DNA of 64,000 nt from Planctomycetales bacterium (GCA_027449865.1 DAIDKV010000033.1:28547-92546), one strand, 5' to 3'; shown: positions 42,662 through 53,210, counted from the first letter of the stretch. Notes: generated by a model not told the origin, from the sequence alone. Made by a program: numbers and translations.

Positions 42662-43984
42662 CTAGGCAGCAGCGCTGGAAGTATTGGTCTCGACGAGCCG
42701 GTCGAGTTCGGCCAGGGTCCGACGCGCCGCGCCGTGCTGGGCCAGGACGATCCGACGCGCGGCCTCGCCTCGGGCGGCGGCGGCCTCGGGTTCTTCCAGA
42801 TCTTCCAGCAGAGCCCTCCCAAGATCCTCAGCATCGACCACGCGCCGGGCCGCGGCATGGCGGAGGAGGTGCTCGACCGTCTCTCGGAAGTTGGAGGTAT
42901 GCGGTCCGAACATCACCGAGGCGCCGTAGGCGGCGGGCTCCATCATGTTCTGGCCACCCCGGCCTGGGAGCAGGCTTCCCCCGACAAAGGCAATGTCGGC
43001 CAGACCCCAGACCGCGCCCAGCTCACCGATGGTATCGATCAGGATCACGGGAGGTCGGCCCTCGGAGCGACGGGGAAGTTCTGCCGGAGTTTCTCCGAGC
43101 CGGCTCCGCCGCACAACGACCTGCCCCTGGCGTTCAAGCCATTGGGCGACCGCTTCGAACCTCTCTGCGTGACGCGGGACCAGGACAAGACGGAGGCCCG
43201 GGTGCTGGCGGCTGGCCTCCTTGTAGGCCGAATACGCGGCCACTTCCTCGCCCTCCATGGTGCTTCCCGCGACGAAGACCAGCTCGGCCGGCGAGAGGCC
43301 CAGCAACCGGCGAAGTTCCCGGGTCCGGCTGTTGTTTCGGTCGCTTTCCAGACCATCAAACTTCACGGAGCCAGTGATCCGGACCCGATCGCCGGGGATA
43401 CCGAGGTCCACAAAGCGGCTCGCGTACTCGTCGTTCTGGGCCGAGACCGCGTCGATCTGGGCGAGCGTCGATCGCAGGAGACCCCGGAGTCGCCGATAGC
43501 CACGGAAGCTCCGAGCGCTGAGCCGGGCGTTGATGATGGCGACCTTCGCCCCAGATTCCTTCGCAGTCCGGATCAGGTTCGGCCAGAGCTCCAGTTCGAC
43601 GAGCGCCAGCACGGTCGGCCGAATCCGTTCGACAGCCCGGCGAGTTGACCAGGTGAAGTCGAGTGGCGCGTAGAAGGTGACCAGATCGGGAAAGGTCCGC
43701 CGCGCGACGGCCAGGCCGGTCGACGTGGTGGTGGAGATCAGGATCTCCCAACCTGGCCTTCGTCGGGCGAGCTCGTGGATCAGCGGACGGAGCAGCAAGA
43801 CCTCGCCGACACTTACGGCGTGGAACCAGAGGCAAGGCTGATGGCCGATCCGAAGCGGTGCCTCGCCGCGTAGCTTCTCGCGCCAGCCTTCGCGGTACTT
43901 ACCGCCTCGGGCCCACCGGTAAAACAGCATCGGCGAAAAAATCAGCAAGGCGGCGATGTAGGCCAGATTCAGAGCCAGAGGCAT
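42662..43984 (-). CDS. waaA: 3-deoxy-D-manno-octulosonic acid (Kdo) transferase
   Basis: The 440-residue protein starts MPLALNLAYIAALLIFSPML, an N-terminal membrane anchor. LWFHAVSVGEVLLLRPLI then ILISTTTSTGLAVARRTFPD, TVLALVELELWPNLIR, and later FVAGSTMEGEEVAAYSAYKE and VGGSLLPGRGGQNMMEPAAY are WaaA/KdtA signatures (GT30). It transfers Kdo from CMP-Kdo to lipid A precursors on the inner membrane, so this organism makes a Kdo-containing lipopolysaccharide core. The start at 43984 has AAAGGA upstream; the longer frame to 44092 is not supported. It lies 304 bp downstream of secA. Confidence 0.9.
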   Translation of the reverse strand: MPLALNLAYIAALLIFSPMLFYRWARGGKYREGWREKLRGEAPLRIGHQPCLWFHAVSVGEVLLLRPLIHELARRRPGWEILISTTTSTGLAVARRTFPDLVTFYAPLDFTWSTRRAVERIRPTVLALVELELWPNLIRTAKESGAKVAIINARLSARSFRGYRRLRGLLRSTLAQIDAVSAQNDEYASRFVDLGIPGDRVRITGSVKFDGLESDRNNSRTRELRRLLGLSPAELVFVAGSTMEGEEVAAYSAYKEASRQHPGLRLVLVPRHAERFEAVAQWLERQGQVVVRRSRLGETPAELPRRSEGRPPVILIDTIGELGAVWGLADIAFVGGSLLPGRGGQNMMEPAAYGASVMFGPHTSNFRETVEHLLRHAAARRVVDAEDLGRALLEDLEEPEAAAARGEAARRIVLAQHGAARRTLAELDRLVETNTSSAAA

Positions 43985-44288
43985 CTCGGGGAATCCTTTC
44001 CCGGAAGGGTGCCCGGTTGTCGTCGGGATGAGTGTCACCCTCCCAAAGCAATTGCCATGCCTCGACCAGGTGGATCTGGACCTTGATGGCAAATCGGCGA
44101 ATCCTGAGAGGAGAGATCTCCCCGTTCAGATCCACCCGCCCCAGTCGATCTTCTCCATCGGCTGGACCAAGGACTTGCTTTAACTCTTTCCGAGGATGGC
44201 CCTTAGCCCTGGCTTCCGAATCAAGGACTCGAGAATCGCCCGCTCCGATCCGCCGTGATCGCGGGGCGATCCTCTCTCAGTCTCGACC
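43985..44288. other. Gene-free gap between secA and waaA
   Basis: No gene is seen. There is a short palindrome (ggagagatctcccc, near 44111) and some purine-rich sequence. No clear promoter could be picked out, and nothing resembling an RNA gene. Confidence 0.4.
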
Positions 44289-47200
44289 TCAGAACGGATC
44301 GACCGACGCCTGCTTCCGCATGCAGCAGGCTTTGAACTTTTTACCGGATCCACAGGGACAGGGATCGTTCCGGCCGACCTTCTTCCCCACGTTCCGCACC
44401 GGCTCCGACTTCCGCTCACCAGAATTTTGACTGGCGGAAATAGCCTCGGCCTGCTGGCGACCAACCCCCGACTGGGGCGGGGCCACAAGTTGAGATTCCA
44501 CCTTGGAGTGGATCGTCACTACCCGATCGAGTTTGTTGTAGCGAGAGCCAAGATAATCGAGGAACTCGGGGTCAAAATGCTCGACCCGGTAGATCAGGTC
44601 GGTCACGCGATCCGCGCTGGCGGCCCACATTTCCGAGAAGATTCGCATCCCTTCTCGCTTGTATTCCACCTTCGGATCAACCTGGGCGTAACCCTGCAAT
44701 CCGATCGAACTACGGAGATGGTCCATGGCCCGAAGGTGTTCCATCCAGCTCGAATCCAGGATCTGGAGCAGGACAGCCTTCTCCATTTCGCGCATTTCTG
44801 GGCGATGCTGAGCGTCGAGGGCGGCGAGGAGCCGGTTTCGTATCTGCTCGGCCGTGAGGTTGGTCAATTCGTCCTCAACCAGTTCGGCCCCAAGCTCCTG
44901 GCGGGCCCAGGCCGCGAGGTCGCGGAGGGCGGCAGGATCCGGTGGCGCGATGCCCTTCGCCCGGTTCTCGCGATGCCGCCCGAGCCCGGCGGCCTCGAGA
45001 CGGGATTCCAGTTCGTCGGCAAGTCGTCCGCCCTGATACTGCTGGCGGGCGAGTTCGAGGATTCGCTGCTCGATCTCGGGCCGAAGCATCGGCTGGAGTT
45101 CCGCGCCTTCCATAACGATGTGGAACCGGTCGGAAGCCCAGGCCGCGAGCCCCTCTCGGTCGTACCTGGGAATACCGAAGAGGTCGCGCTCGGCCAGGAA
45201 CCGAAGCATCGCGATCCGGGCCGGCAGTTCGGCTTCCTTCTGGGTATAGAGCTTTCGAGCCTCGACCTTGATCCGTCGGACGATCTCGGACCGGTCGAGC
45301 CCATTCCAATCCGCCGGATCGATCGCCAGGGTGAACTTGTGGTGAACCCATCCACTAAGTGACCGGCGGCCCCAGTTCGGTAGGAGAAATTCCTTCGCCG
45401 GTTCCAGATCGATCTTCTGAAGTGAGGCCGAGGTCCTCTCGTAGAGGAATTCCTCCAGGCTATTGCGACCCTCCAGAAGGTCCTCTCCGTCGGTCCGAAT
45501 ATACTTCTTGAGGTCACGATCCTTGAGATTGAGCTCGAAGCGGTCGTTCGCCCATCGGATGAGGGCCTGCCAGGTCCATTCGGAGGGTTCGGAGTCCAGC
45601 GGCAGATTCTCGTCGAGCGACTCTCGGATGGACTCATGAAGCTGGCGATCGGCCTTGTTCCGGGCGATCTCGACCGCGTCCTCAAAGCTGGATCCACGAA
45701 TATCACGAGCCGTCAGTTCGACGCCGAGCCGCTGGCCGACCCATTCGGCAAAGCTAGCCGAACCATAATCGTCAGCGAGGAAACGGTTGGCGGCCTCCTG
45801 GATCTGGCTATCGATCATCTCAAGGACCATCTCCTTGGGCGATGTGCCGTCGAGAAGGCCCTGGCGGAACGAGTAGACGCGCTTCCGCTGCTCGTCCATG
45901 ACCTCGTCGTATTCGAGGAGGTTCTTGCGGATGTCGAAGTTCCGTTCCTCGACCTTCTTCTGAGCGCCCTCGATCCGTCGGCTGACCATCCGGCTCTCGA
46001 TGGCCTCGCCCTCCTGCATCCCGAGCCGGGTAAGAACGGCCGAGACCCATTCGCCAGCGAACTTCCGCATCAGGTCGTCTTCCAGCGAGAGGAAGAACCG
46101 GCTGCTGCCCGGGTCACCCTGCCGGCCAGAACGGCCTCGAAGCTGATTGTCGATCCGTCGGCTTTCGTGGCGTTCGGTCCCGATGATGTGCAGACCACCG
46201 AGCGCGGCGACCTCGCGGCCCTCGGCCTTCATCTGCGGCTCGTACTTCGCGACCGCCTCTTCCCAGACCTCTCTCGGAACTTCGAGCCGGGTCGGGTAGA
46301 GCGGGCGGCCGTCCTCGTCGTTGAGCCGCTTCAGGTCGGCCCACGCCATGAACTCGGGGTTACCGCCGAGGATGATGTCGGTGCCCCGGCCAGCCATGTT
46401 GGTCGCGATGGTCACCGCTCCGCGCCGGCCCGCCTGTGCCACGATCTCGGCTTCGCGTTCGTGGTACTTGGCGTTGAGGACCTGATGCGGAATGCCGTAA
46501 CGCAAAAGCATCTCCGAGATTTCCTCGGACTTCTCGATCGAGACGGTGCCAACGAGGATCGGCCGGCCGGTCTCGTGGACCTCGCGGATCTCGTCGAGCA
46601 TTGCCTGCATCTTCTCGCGCTCATAGCGGAAGATGACGTCGGCGTGGTTGATCCGTGAGAGCTCCCGGTTCGTCGGGATCGCGACGACATCCAGACCGTA
46701 GACCTTGTAGAACTCGGTCGCCTCGGTCATCGCCGTGCCGGTCATCCCCGAGAGCTTCTTGTAGAGCTTGAAGAAGTTCTGAAGCGTGATCGTGGCGAGG
46801 GTCTGGTTTTCCTCCTTGATCTTCACCCGTTCCTTGGCCTCGACGGCCTGGTGAAGACCGTCGGACCACTGCCGCCCAACCATCAGTCGGCCGGTGAACT
46901 CGTCGACAATCACCACCTCGCCATCGGGCTGGACCACATAATCCCGGTCGCGTCGATAGAGGTGATGGGCCTTCAGGGCATTATCAATGAGGTGGGGCCA
47001 TTCCATGTTGCCGGGTGTGTAGAAGCTCTCGATCCCGGCAATACGCTCCGCCTCTCGAACACCGTCGTCGGTCAGATGGCAGGTGCGTTCCTTCTCCTTG
47101 ACCTCGAAATGGGCCTCGCGACGAAGCTGGCGGGCGATCCGGTCGGCCTCGGCATACTTGTGGACATCGTCAAAGGCAGGGCCGGAGATGATCAGGGGCG

Positions 47201-47921
47201 TACGCGCCTCGTCAATAAGGATGCTATCGACCTCGTCGATAATCGCGTAGAAGAGCTCGCCCTGCGACTGAAGCTCGCGGGTCGGCTTCATGTTGTCGCG
47301 AAGGTAGTCGAAGCCGAATTCGTTGTTGGTACCGTAGGTGATGTCTCGGCCGTAGATTTCCTGCCGCTCGGCGGAGTCCATGTCCGACTGGATCGCGCCG
47401 ACGGTCATCCCCAGGCCAAGATAGAGCGGGCTCATCCATTCGGCGTCGCGCCGGGCCAGGTAATCGTTGACAGTGACGACGTGAACCCCTCGACCTTCCA
47501 GAGCGTTGAGATAGGCGGCAAGGGTCGCCACCAGCGTCTTTCCCTCACCAGTGACCATCTCGGCGATGTTGCCGCCGTGAAGAACCATCCCACCCATCAA
47601 CTGAACGTCGAAGTGGCGCATGTTGAGGAAGCGCCGACCTGACTCCCGACAGGCGGCGAACGCCTCCGGGAGCAACTGATGGAGCGACTCTCCCTGAGCA
47701 CGCCGGCGGCGGAACTCGGCGGTCTTCCCCCGCAGTTCCTCATCCGTGAGCACCGTCATGCTCGGCTCAAACTCATTGATCCGGGCCACGATGGGACGCA
47801 TCTGCCGGATTCGACGCTCGTTCGAGCTGCCGAACATCCGAATCAGCCCCTCGGAGATCCCCTCCGAGACCGCCGAGAGCGCATCCGTCGTCTTATCCCA
47901 AATCTCTGTCAGCAGTTCCAT
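44289..47921 (-). CDS. secA: Preprotein translocase ATPase SecA, long planctomycete form
   Basis: The 1210-residue protein powers export through SecYEG. It has the Walker [19 protein letters not shown], the DEAD-like [55 protein letters not shown] and [20 protein letters not shown] (helicase motif region). The C-terminus has the zinc-binding SEC-C signature [18 protein letters not shown]. At over 1200 residues it is about 300 longer than E. coli SecA; the extra length lies mainly in the C-terminal third (region [17 protein letters not shown] to WAASADR). The start at 47921 gives [23 protein letters not shown] precedes it. Confidence 0.95.
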   Translation of the reverse strand: MELLTEIWDKTTDALSAVSEGISEGLIRMFGSSNERRIRQMRPIVARINEFEPSMTVLTDEELRGKTAEFRRRRAQGESLHQLLPEAFAACRESGRRFLNMRHFDVQLMGGMVLHGGNIAEMVTGEGKTLVATLAAYLNALEGRGVHVVTVNDYLARRDAEWMSPLYLGLGMTVGAIQSDMDSAERQEIYGRDITYGTNNEFGFDYLRDNMKPTRELQSQGELFYAIIDEVDSILIDEARTPLIISGPAFDDVHKYAEADRIARQLRREAHFEVKEKERTCHLTDDGVREAERIAGIESFYTPGNMEWPHLIDNALKAHHLYRRDRDYVVQPDGEVVIVDEFTGRLMVGRQWSDGLHQAVEAKERVKIKEENQTLATITLQNFFKLYKKLSGMTGTAMTEATEFYKVYGLDVVAIPTNRELSRINHADVIFRYEREKMQAMLDEIREVHETGRPILVGTVSIEKSEEISEMLLRYGIPHQVLNAKYHEREAEIVAQAGRRGAVTIATNMAGRGTDIILGGNPEFMAWADLKRLNDEDGRPLYPTRLEVPREVWEEAVAKYEPQMKAEGREVAALGGLHIIGTERHESRRIDNQLRGRSGRQGDPGSSRFFLSLEDDLMRKFAGEWVSAVLTRLGMQEGEAIESRMVSRRIEGAQKKVEERNFDIRKNLLEYDEVMDEQRKRVYSFRQGLLDGTSPKEMVLEMIDSQIQEAANRFLADDYGSASFAEWVGQRLGVELTARDIRGSSFEDAVEIARNKADRQLHESIRESLDENLPLDSEPSEWTWQALIRWANDRFELNLKDRDLKKYIRTDGEDLLEGRNSLEEFLYERTSASLQKIDLEPAKEFLLPNWGRRSLSGWVHHKFTLAIDPADWNGLDRSEIVRRIKVEARKLYTQKEAELPARIAMLRFLAERDLFGIPRYDREGLAAWASDRFHIVMEGAELQPMLRPEIEQRILELARQQYQGGRLADELESRLEAAGLGRHRENRAKGIAPPDPAALRDLAAWARQELGAELVEDELTNLTAEQIRNRLLAALDAQHRPEMREMEKAVLLQILDSSWMEHLRAMDHLRSSIGLQGYAQVDPKVEYKREGMRIFSEMWAASADRVTDLIYRVEHFDPEFLDYLGSRYNKLDRVVTIHSKVESQLVAPPQSGVGRQQAEAISASQNSGERKSEPVRNVGKKVGRNDPCPCGSGKKFKACCMRKQASVDPF

Positions 47922-48154
47922 CGCCACACCGCCTCGGGGGGATACGGGTGATCCAAGCATTAAGTCTTTGAAAAATCGAATCTTATAGCAACCTGGCCCG
48001 GGGCGTCAAGCCGCCCTCGGACCGGGCGAGTGGACCCACATGGCCCGCGCCTTCCCTCTAATTGGGACGCCTCTCCGCACGAAGTTCGCCGATTCGGATC
48101 GAGCCTCGTTCTCCAAAAAGAACCCCCGAAAGATTTGGATGGATACAGCCCGAC

Positions 48155-48183
48155 TTGACAACCGGGAAAAAGTCGGTTATGTT
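48155..48183 (+). promoter_or_regulatory. Sigma-70-type promoter
   Basis: TTGACA at 48155-48160 and TATGTT at 48178-48183 are separated by exactly 17 bases. It is the best sigma-70 match I found and points to the small secreted-protein frame that starts at 48250. It lies upstream and divergent from secA. Confidence 0.6.
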
Positions 48184-48249
48184 AATGGCACGTCCAGGTT
48201 CGGGATCCGTCTGGATGTTACCCTCACTGGATCTCCAGGGGCCGGCCAG

Positions 48250-48597
48250 ATGTCCTGGCACCGAATCACCTTCCTGTTGCTGCTGGTAGCCTGCTGGCTC
48301 GTCCCACCGAGGGTCGGATCCCATCCGGCCCGGCGGCCTGGCGGGTTTCCGGCTTTCCGCCGCATGGCGACCGATCCCCGCCCCGATGCCCACCTCGCAT
48401 CCTGTCCTCGCCAGTCGTACCTAATCGCCTTCTCTCCCCGGCGATTCCGAATGAAGTCGGTACGGGTCGACGGTAATCCCCGGATCTCCCGCGGTGCTGA
48501 TCTTGGCCCCGCGACCTCTCCGGATCTCCCGATTCCTTCGGTAAGAACCCGACGAAGCGCTGCACCCTTCGGCTTGATACTTCCCATGCGCTGTTAA
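48250..48597 (+). CDS. Possible small secreted basic protein
   Basis: The 115-residue frame begins MSWHRITFLLLLVACWLVPP, a convincing signal peptide, followed by an Arg/Pro-rich mature part (GSHPARRPGGFPAFRR) with two Cys. AGGGG lies 9 bases before the ATG and a TTGACA-17-TATGTT promoter lies 67 bases upstream. No family is recognised. The Arg/Pro-rich body could also be chance translation of GC-rich DNA, so the call rests on the promoter, ribosome binding site and signal peptide together. Confidence 0.4.
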   Translation: MSWHRITFLLLLVACWLVPPRVGSHPARRPGGFPAFRRMATDPRPDAHLASCPRQSYLIAFSPRRFRMKSVRVDGNPRISRGADLGPATSPDLPIPSVRTRRSAAPFGLILPMRC

Positions 48598-49104
48598 CCC
48601 AGCCCGACGCGGGGCTCCCCTACGCCAGCACTCGGCTTCTCGCACTCCTCGTGTGAGAGGAGTCGCCAGTCTCAAGGGCTTTTGGTGTGCCGGATCTCTG
48701 GAAACGGGGAAAAGTCCACCAATTCTGCAGGCGATGGGCAGCGTCCAGGGTTCTGCCGTCCTTGACGGCAGCGTTCCGAACCTTCTGAAGTCGCTTCGGG
48801 CGGTCATCGGAACGATCCGATACGGTCTCCTGAGGTCATTCGGCGCCTTTCCGCGCATGGGGCGGCGGTTTCTGCTCGTGCCGAGTTTGACACCGCCGAC
48901 TCACGGTCGGATGGGGTGATGGAGTCAGCCTGCGCTGCGGGTGTCTCCGAAGCCGCATGGGATTCCTCCATCGAGAGAATGGAACCTCGCGATCTCCCCA
49001 GGTTTGTGAGTCCCTGACATCCGTACCGGAAGCCCGGGCGGATACTGGCCACCTTTTTTCGTTCCGTGTCACTAGCTCGCTGAAAATCGAAAGGTCCAAA
49101 GATC
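48598..49104. other. Gene-free stretch before the first GMGG-repeat gene
   Basis: About 500 bp with no convincing gene. It holds a small perfect hairpin at 48753-48771 (CTGCCGTC/GACGGCAG, 3-base loop) and a weaker one near 48648 (ACTCCTC/GAGGAGT). The AAAGGTCC just before 49105 is the ribosome binding site of the next gene. Confidence 0.45.
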
Positions 49105-50730
49105 ATGATACGTCTTTACCGACCCCTTTTGATGGTGTTGATGGTCGGGCTCTCCGCCTCGACCGCCGCTGCGCAGAGCCCATCCGGCTCTCCAGGGAGT
49201 TCGGCCGACTCGAAGCAAAAACCCGCGGTAACCCCGCCCGAGTCCCCATCGTCGGCCAATGCATCCGTCGCCGAAGACCTCCCACCCGTGAGCCTGCTCG
49301 ACGCGATCCGTGAGGGACGCGTGGCTGTTGAGACCGAGGGACGGGAAGACGGACGTGTCACCATCTCGGTCCGAAACCAGAGCAAGAAGACCCTCCGTGT
49401 CGTCCTCCCACCCGGACTTGTCGCTCAAAGTGCCACCGGACAGATGGGTGGCATGATGGGCGGAATGGGCGGCGGTATGGGCGGTATGGGCGGCATGGGC
49501 GGCGGTATGATGGGCGGCGGTATGGGCGGCATGGGCGGCGGTATGGGCGGCATGGGCGGCGGCATGATGGGCGGCGGCATGCGTGGCGGCGGCACCATGC
49601 CCCCCATGATGGGCATGATGACGCTCGCCCGAATGATTATGTACTTCTGCGGCGACTATGACAGCTGGGACCAGCGCAGCCTGATGATGGGTATGGGCGG
49701 CGGCATGATGGGTGGCATGGGCGGAATGGGTGGCATGGGCGGAATGGGTGGCATGGGGATGATGGGCGGCGGGATGCGTTCCGTCCCCCCGACCGGACTC
49801 TCCTTCACGGATGTCAAGCCCGGCCAGACGCGCAAGCTGCCGACCCGGATGGTGAGTCTGAACCCTCCTAGCCCGCAGGGGAATGTCCAACTGGCCCGTG
49901 AGGGTGAGGCATACCGGCTGGTGGACATTGCCGAAATGAGCGATAATCCCAGAGTCCAGAAGGCGATGCGTCGACTCTCGGCCGAGAAGGCGTCCACACA
50001 GCTTGCTCAACTCGTGATGTGGAACGTGGCTGCGGGGCTGGATTGGACCACGATCGCTGAGCTGTCGAAAGACTGGACCAATTCCTACGGCCTCTCGCTG
50101 GCGCGGGACTTCGTCGATCGCCTCGGAGAGGGAACCGACGAATTCGAGAGCGGGGAAATTCTCTTCCGGATTCAGGGCAAGGCAGCAACCGACGAGGCAA
50201 CGGCCGCCGCGCTCCGCAAGGAGTTGATCGGCAAACTGGTGCTGGGACTCCGAGCTTCGGAAGGCATTCCCGCTCATCCGTCGCGGCCTTCCCTGGCCTG
50301 CTTCGTTCAGGTAAATGGCTCAGAGGTCCAGGTCCAGCTCCACAGCAGTGATGCCTCGGTCCGAAGCTGGATCCCGATGGGCAAGTTCTCGATGCCCGTG
50401 ACCGCAGAAGAGAACATGGCAAAACTGGCCGACTCGGTCGCCGAGGGGTTGGTCGGCCGGGTCGTTCGGGCCCAGGTTGTCAAGGGCCCTCGCGATAACA
50501 AGGGCAAACTGACCTACCGCATCCGGATCGACAATGCCTCACCTCTACGGCTCAACGGCCTCTCCGCGACGGGGCTTGAGTTCAAGAATGACGAAAAGGC
50601 TCGAGTCTTGCAGGGAATCAGTATCCCGCCTCGGCGTAGCATGAGGGTTCCCGCCAGCGAGGAGGTTGTGAAGAACCTCGGCCTGAAGCGCGGCATCCGG
50701 GTTACGGCGCTCGACCTGAGCGGCCTTTGA
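49105..50730 (+). CDS. Secreted GMGG-repeat protein, first of a tandem pair
   Basis: The 541-residue protein has a signal peptide (MIRLYRPLLMVLMVGLSAST, then AAAQS). A short conserved domain follows (LPPVSLLDAIREGRVAVETE and VTISVRNQSKKTLRVVLPPG), then a GMGGMGG-type repeat (about 113-167), the invariant ARMIMYFCGDYDSWDQRSL, a second GMGG block (about 194-224), and a C-terminal domain with VVRAQVVKGPRDNKGKLTYR and LRLNGLSATGLEFKND. A close paralogue is at 51497. The fold and role are unknown; a Met/Gly-rich stretch could bind metal or assemble. AAAGGTCC precedes the ATG. A 13-bp hairpin follows. Confidence 0.8.
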   Translation: MIRLYRPLLMVLMVGLSASTAAAQSPSGSPGSSADSKQKPAVTPPESPSSANASVAEDLPPVSLLDAIREGRVAVETEGREDGRVTISVRNQSKKTLRVVLPPGLVAQSATGQMGGMMGGMGGGMGGMGGMGGGMMGGGMGGMGGGMGGMGGGMMGGGMRGGGTMPPMMGMMTLARMIMYFCGDYDSWDQRSLMMGMGGGMMGGMGGMGGMGGMGGMGMMGGGMRSVPPTGLSFTDVKPGQTRKLPTRMVSLNPPSPQGNVQLAREGEAYRLVDIAEMSDNPRVQKAMRRLSAEKASTQLAQLVMWNVAAGLDWTTIAELSKDWTNSYGLSLARDFVDRLGEGTDEFESGEILFRIQGKAATDEATAAALRKELIGKLVLGLRASEGIPAHPSRPSLACFVQVNGSEVQVQLHSSDASVRSWIPMGKFSMPVTAEENMAKLADSVAEGLVGRVVRAQVVKGPRDNKGKLTYRIRIDNASPLRLNGLSATGLEFKNDEKARVLQGISIPPRRSMRVPASEEVVKNLGLKRGIRVTALDLSGL

Positions 50731-50743
50731 TCGAAGCCCAACG

Positions 50744-50778
50744 GGGACAGGCCAGTTTCCATGCCACTGGCCTGTCCC
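50744..50778 (+). terminator. Hairpin after the first GMGG-repeat gene
   Basis: gggacaggccagt pairs perfectly with actggcctgtccc (13 bp) around a 9-base loop, 13 bases after the stop codon. No T-run follows, but the stem strength suggests termination. Confidence 0.7.
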
Positions 50779-50908
50779 TGGAAAGCGAACCGACGCAAGT
50801 CGTGGCAAGATCACGGGGCGTCGCATCGGTAACCATCGCCCGGACGAATGGCTCGCCACTGTTCGACCCCTTCCGCGGTAGAAAACCCCCATGTTGGGGT
50901 TCGATCTC

Positions 50909-51253
50909 ATGAGAATGCGAAATTACCTACTTCTGCTGTTCGCCTTCTCGCTGCTTGTGCTCTCCGTGCGCCCGGCTCACGACCGGACGCCTTCCTCCCC
51001 GTCTCTCTCAGGCCGTTCCGACTTCACCTTCACGGCTGCCCCTTCGATCGCGGCCCGTCCCATCCCCTTCAGCTCGCTGACGCGGCTCGCTCCATGGCGC
51101 TATCGCCTCAAGTCGGTCCTCCAGGTTCGGGATGCCCAGTTGAACCGCGATGGCAATCGCGGAGTGGCCCCGCGCCAAAACATGTATCATCACTTGATCG
51201 ATTCGCCAGGCACTCGCGCTGAGACTCCGCCCCTCATTGCCCGTCGCTGTTGA
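50909..51253 (+). CDS. Possible small secreted protein between the GMGG paralogues
   Basis: The 114-residue frame begins MRMRNYLLLLFAFSLLVLSV, a good signal peptide, then RPAHDRTPSSPSLSGRSDF. It has no recognised family. The Arg-rich, low-complexity mature part is like the frame at 48250. No obvious ribosome binding site was seen at 50909. Chance translation is possible. Confidence 0.35.
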   Translation: MRMRNYLLLLFAFSLLVLSVRPAHDRTPSSPSLSGRSDFTFTAAPSIAARPIPFSSLTRLAPWRYRLKSVLQVRDAQLNRDGNRGVAPRQNMYHHLIDSPGTRAETPPLIARRC

Positions 51254-51496
51254 CGGCTCGTTGCCCGACCCACATCGAAGTCGTGTTCCGCCGACGATTC
51301 CTTCGGATCGCACGCGTCCGCGATGCACACCCTCCATCGGGTTCGCGAGTTCCCCTGCGCGGTAGGTCCTGACTCCATGGTGATCAGCCCAGGACAACCT
51401 CGTCCTGGCCTGGATGGCTGATTTCCCAGGTTGAGTGGTCTCATCCGTCTTCGTTCCAGGCCAGAACTCTTCCTCCAACAGGAAAGGTGCTTTCCC

Positions 51497-53104
51497 ATGC
51501 GTCGACTTCCTTGCATTCTTGCCCCTGTGATGGGCCTTGGTATGGTCCTCGCCTCTCCGCCGTTGTATTCGCGCGCTGGCGGCCCCGACAAATCGACCCC
51601 GAGTCAAGATCACGCCTCCCAGGTCACGACTGCAACCACGCCCCCGAAATCCTCCGAAGATGATCTGCCGCCGCTCAGCCTTCTCGACGCCATGCGAGAC
51701 GGACGCATTACCGTCCGGGCCGAGGGCCGCAACGACGGTCGCTTGACCGTCTCCGTCACGAACCACAGCAAGAAAACCCTCCGTGTCGTCCTCCCTCCAG
51801 GTCTCGTTGCACAGAGTGCTACCGGACAAATGGGAGGAATGATGGGTGGCATGGGCGGCATGGGTGGCATGGGTGGCATGGGTGGCATGGGTGGCATGGG
51901 CGGCATGGGCGGTGGTATGGGCGGCATGGGCGGCGGTATGATGGGTGGCCGCGGCGGTATGATGGGTGGTGGCCGTACCATGCCTCCCATGATGGGGATG
52001 ATGATGCTCGCCCGAATGATTATGTACTTCTGCGGCGACTACGATAGCTGGGACCAGCGTAGCCTCTACATCAGCATGGGACGCATGGGAGGCATGGGCG
52101 GTGGCATGGGTGGCATGGGCGGCATGGGTGGCATGGGGATGATGGGCGGTGGAATGCGATCTGTTCCGCCGACCGGCTTGCCGTTCGCCGATGTGAAGCC
52201 CGGCCAGACCCGCAACCTTCCGACCCGGATGGTGAGTCTCGAACCGCCCAGTTCGCAGGGTGGGGTTCAGCTTCCGAGGGAGGGGGAGCGGTTCCAAATC
52301 CTGGATATCCAGGACGTGAACCAGAGCCCGAGGGTGCAAAAGGCGCTCATTCGGCTGGCCGCTCAGAAGGCGGCGACACAGATGGCGCAACTTGTCATGT
52401 GGAATGTGGCCACGGGGCTCGACTGGGAGACAATCGCGAAACTTTCGGAGCAATGGGCCAATCGACATGATCTCACCCTTGCAAAAGACTTCGTCGATCG
52501 CCTCGATTCGATTGACGAGTTCGAGATGGGTCGAATCTTCTTCCAGATCGAGGCTTCGGATTCAGCCGGGACCGCTCGATCGGCCGAACTGAAAAAGGCG
52601 ATCGAGGGGAAGATGGTGCTGGGTCTGAGGTCGGAAATGGGCTTGCCGGCTCGGCCGGATCGCCCCTCGCTAGGGTGTCGTGTGACATTGAAGGGCTCGG
52701 AGGCTCACGTCCAGCTCGCTGGAAGTGATTCCGCGGCGCGGTCATGGATCGCGCTCGGGAAATACTCCGTGGAGTTAAGCGACGCAAAGGATGCCGCGAC
52801 GCTCGCGGATGAGATCGCCGAGGGGATGCTGAGCCGACTGGTTCGTACCCGCCTTGTGAAGGGAAATCGGGTCCATGGAAAGCTGACTTACAGAATCAAG
52901 ATCGAGAATGGGACGCCGCTTCGCCTGAACGGACTCGCGGCGCTCGGGTTCGAGAGCAAGGAGGGCGAAGCCGCACGGGTCCTCACGGGGATCAGTCTGC
53001 CGCCCCGTCAGAGCATGACGGTACCAGCCAGTGAAGAGATCGTTCACAAACTGGGACTTCGCCACGGCATCCGGATCACGGCCCTCGACCTCAGCGGCCT
53101 TTGA
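51497..53104 (+). CDS. Secreted GMGG-repeat protein, second of a tandem pair
   Basis: The 535-residue paralogue of the 49105 gene has its own signal peptide (MRRLPCILAPVMGLGMVLAS), then LPPLSLLDAMRDGRITVRAE, GMGG blocks at about 111-162 and 193-222, the invariant RMIMYFCGDYDSWDQRSL, and the C-terminal LTYRIKIENGTPLRLNG. Identity to the first copy is high in the non-repeat domains while the repeats differ in length, so this looks like an old tandem duplication with repeat drift. AGGAAAGG precedes the ATG at 51497. Function unknown. Confidence 0.8.
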   Translation: MRRLPCILAPVMGLGMVLASPPLYSRAGGPDKSTPSQDHASQVTTATTPPKSSEDDLPPLSLLDAMRDGRITVRAEGRNDGRLTVSVTNHSKKTLRVVLPPGLVAQSATGQMGGMMGGMGGMGGMGGMGGMGGMGGMGGGMGGMGGGMMGGRGGMMGGGRTMPPMMGMMMLARMIMYFCGDYDSWDQRSLYISMGRMGGMGGGMGGMGGMGGMGMMGGGMRSVPPTGLPFADVKPGQTRNLPTRMVSLEPPSSQGGVQLPREGERFQILDIQDVNQSPRVQKALIRLAAQKAATQMAQLVMWNVATGLDWETIAKLSEQWANRHDLTLAKDFVDRLDSIDEFEMGRIFFQIEASDSAGTARSAELKKAIEGKMVLGLRSEMGLPARPDRPSLGCRVTLKGSEAHVQLAGSDSAARSWIALGKYSVELSDAKDAATLADEIAEGMLSRLVRTRLVKGNRVHGKLTYRIKIENGTPLRLNGLAALGFESKEGEAARVLTGISLPPRQSMTVPASEEIVHKLGLRHGIRITALDLSGL

Positions 53105-53116
53105 GCCGCCGGCATT

Positions 53117-53143
53117 GATCCGATTCGATCCGATCCGATCCGA
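53117..53143. repeat. GATCC/CGATC pentanucleotide repeat
   Basis: gatccgattcgatccgatcc and the following gatccgac form about five imperfect CGATC/T units between the second GMGG gene and its terminator hairpin. Confidence 0.6.
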
Positions 53144-53155
53144 CGAATCGATCGA

Positions 53156-53187
53156 GGCGGTCGGGGATTCGACTCTCCCCGACCGCC
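53156..53187. terminator. Hairpin between the second GMGG gene and the convergent dehydrogenase gene
   Basis: ggcggtcgggga pairs perfectly with tccccgaccgcc (12 bp) around an 8-base loop. It serves two converging transcripts: the plus-strand GMGG gene (stop at 53104) and the minus-strand gene ending at 53211. Confidence 0.7.
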
Positions 53188-53210
53188 GATCAACGTCCTC
53201 CGTCCAAGAC

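Noticed and set aside
49072..50277. His/Ala-rich minus-strand protein (THAAAHHAAAH pattern)
   Set aside because: It is the antisense reading of the GMGG repeats in a gene with signal peptide and paralogue support.
51008..52468. Second His-rich minus-strand frame
   Set aside because: Same reason: antisense of the second GMGG-repeat gene.
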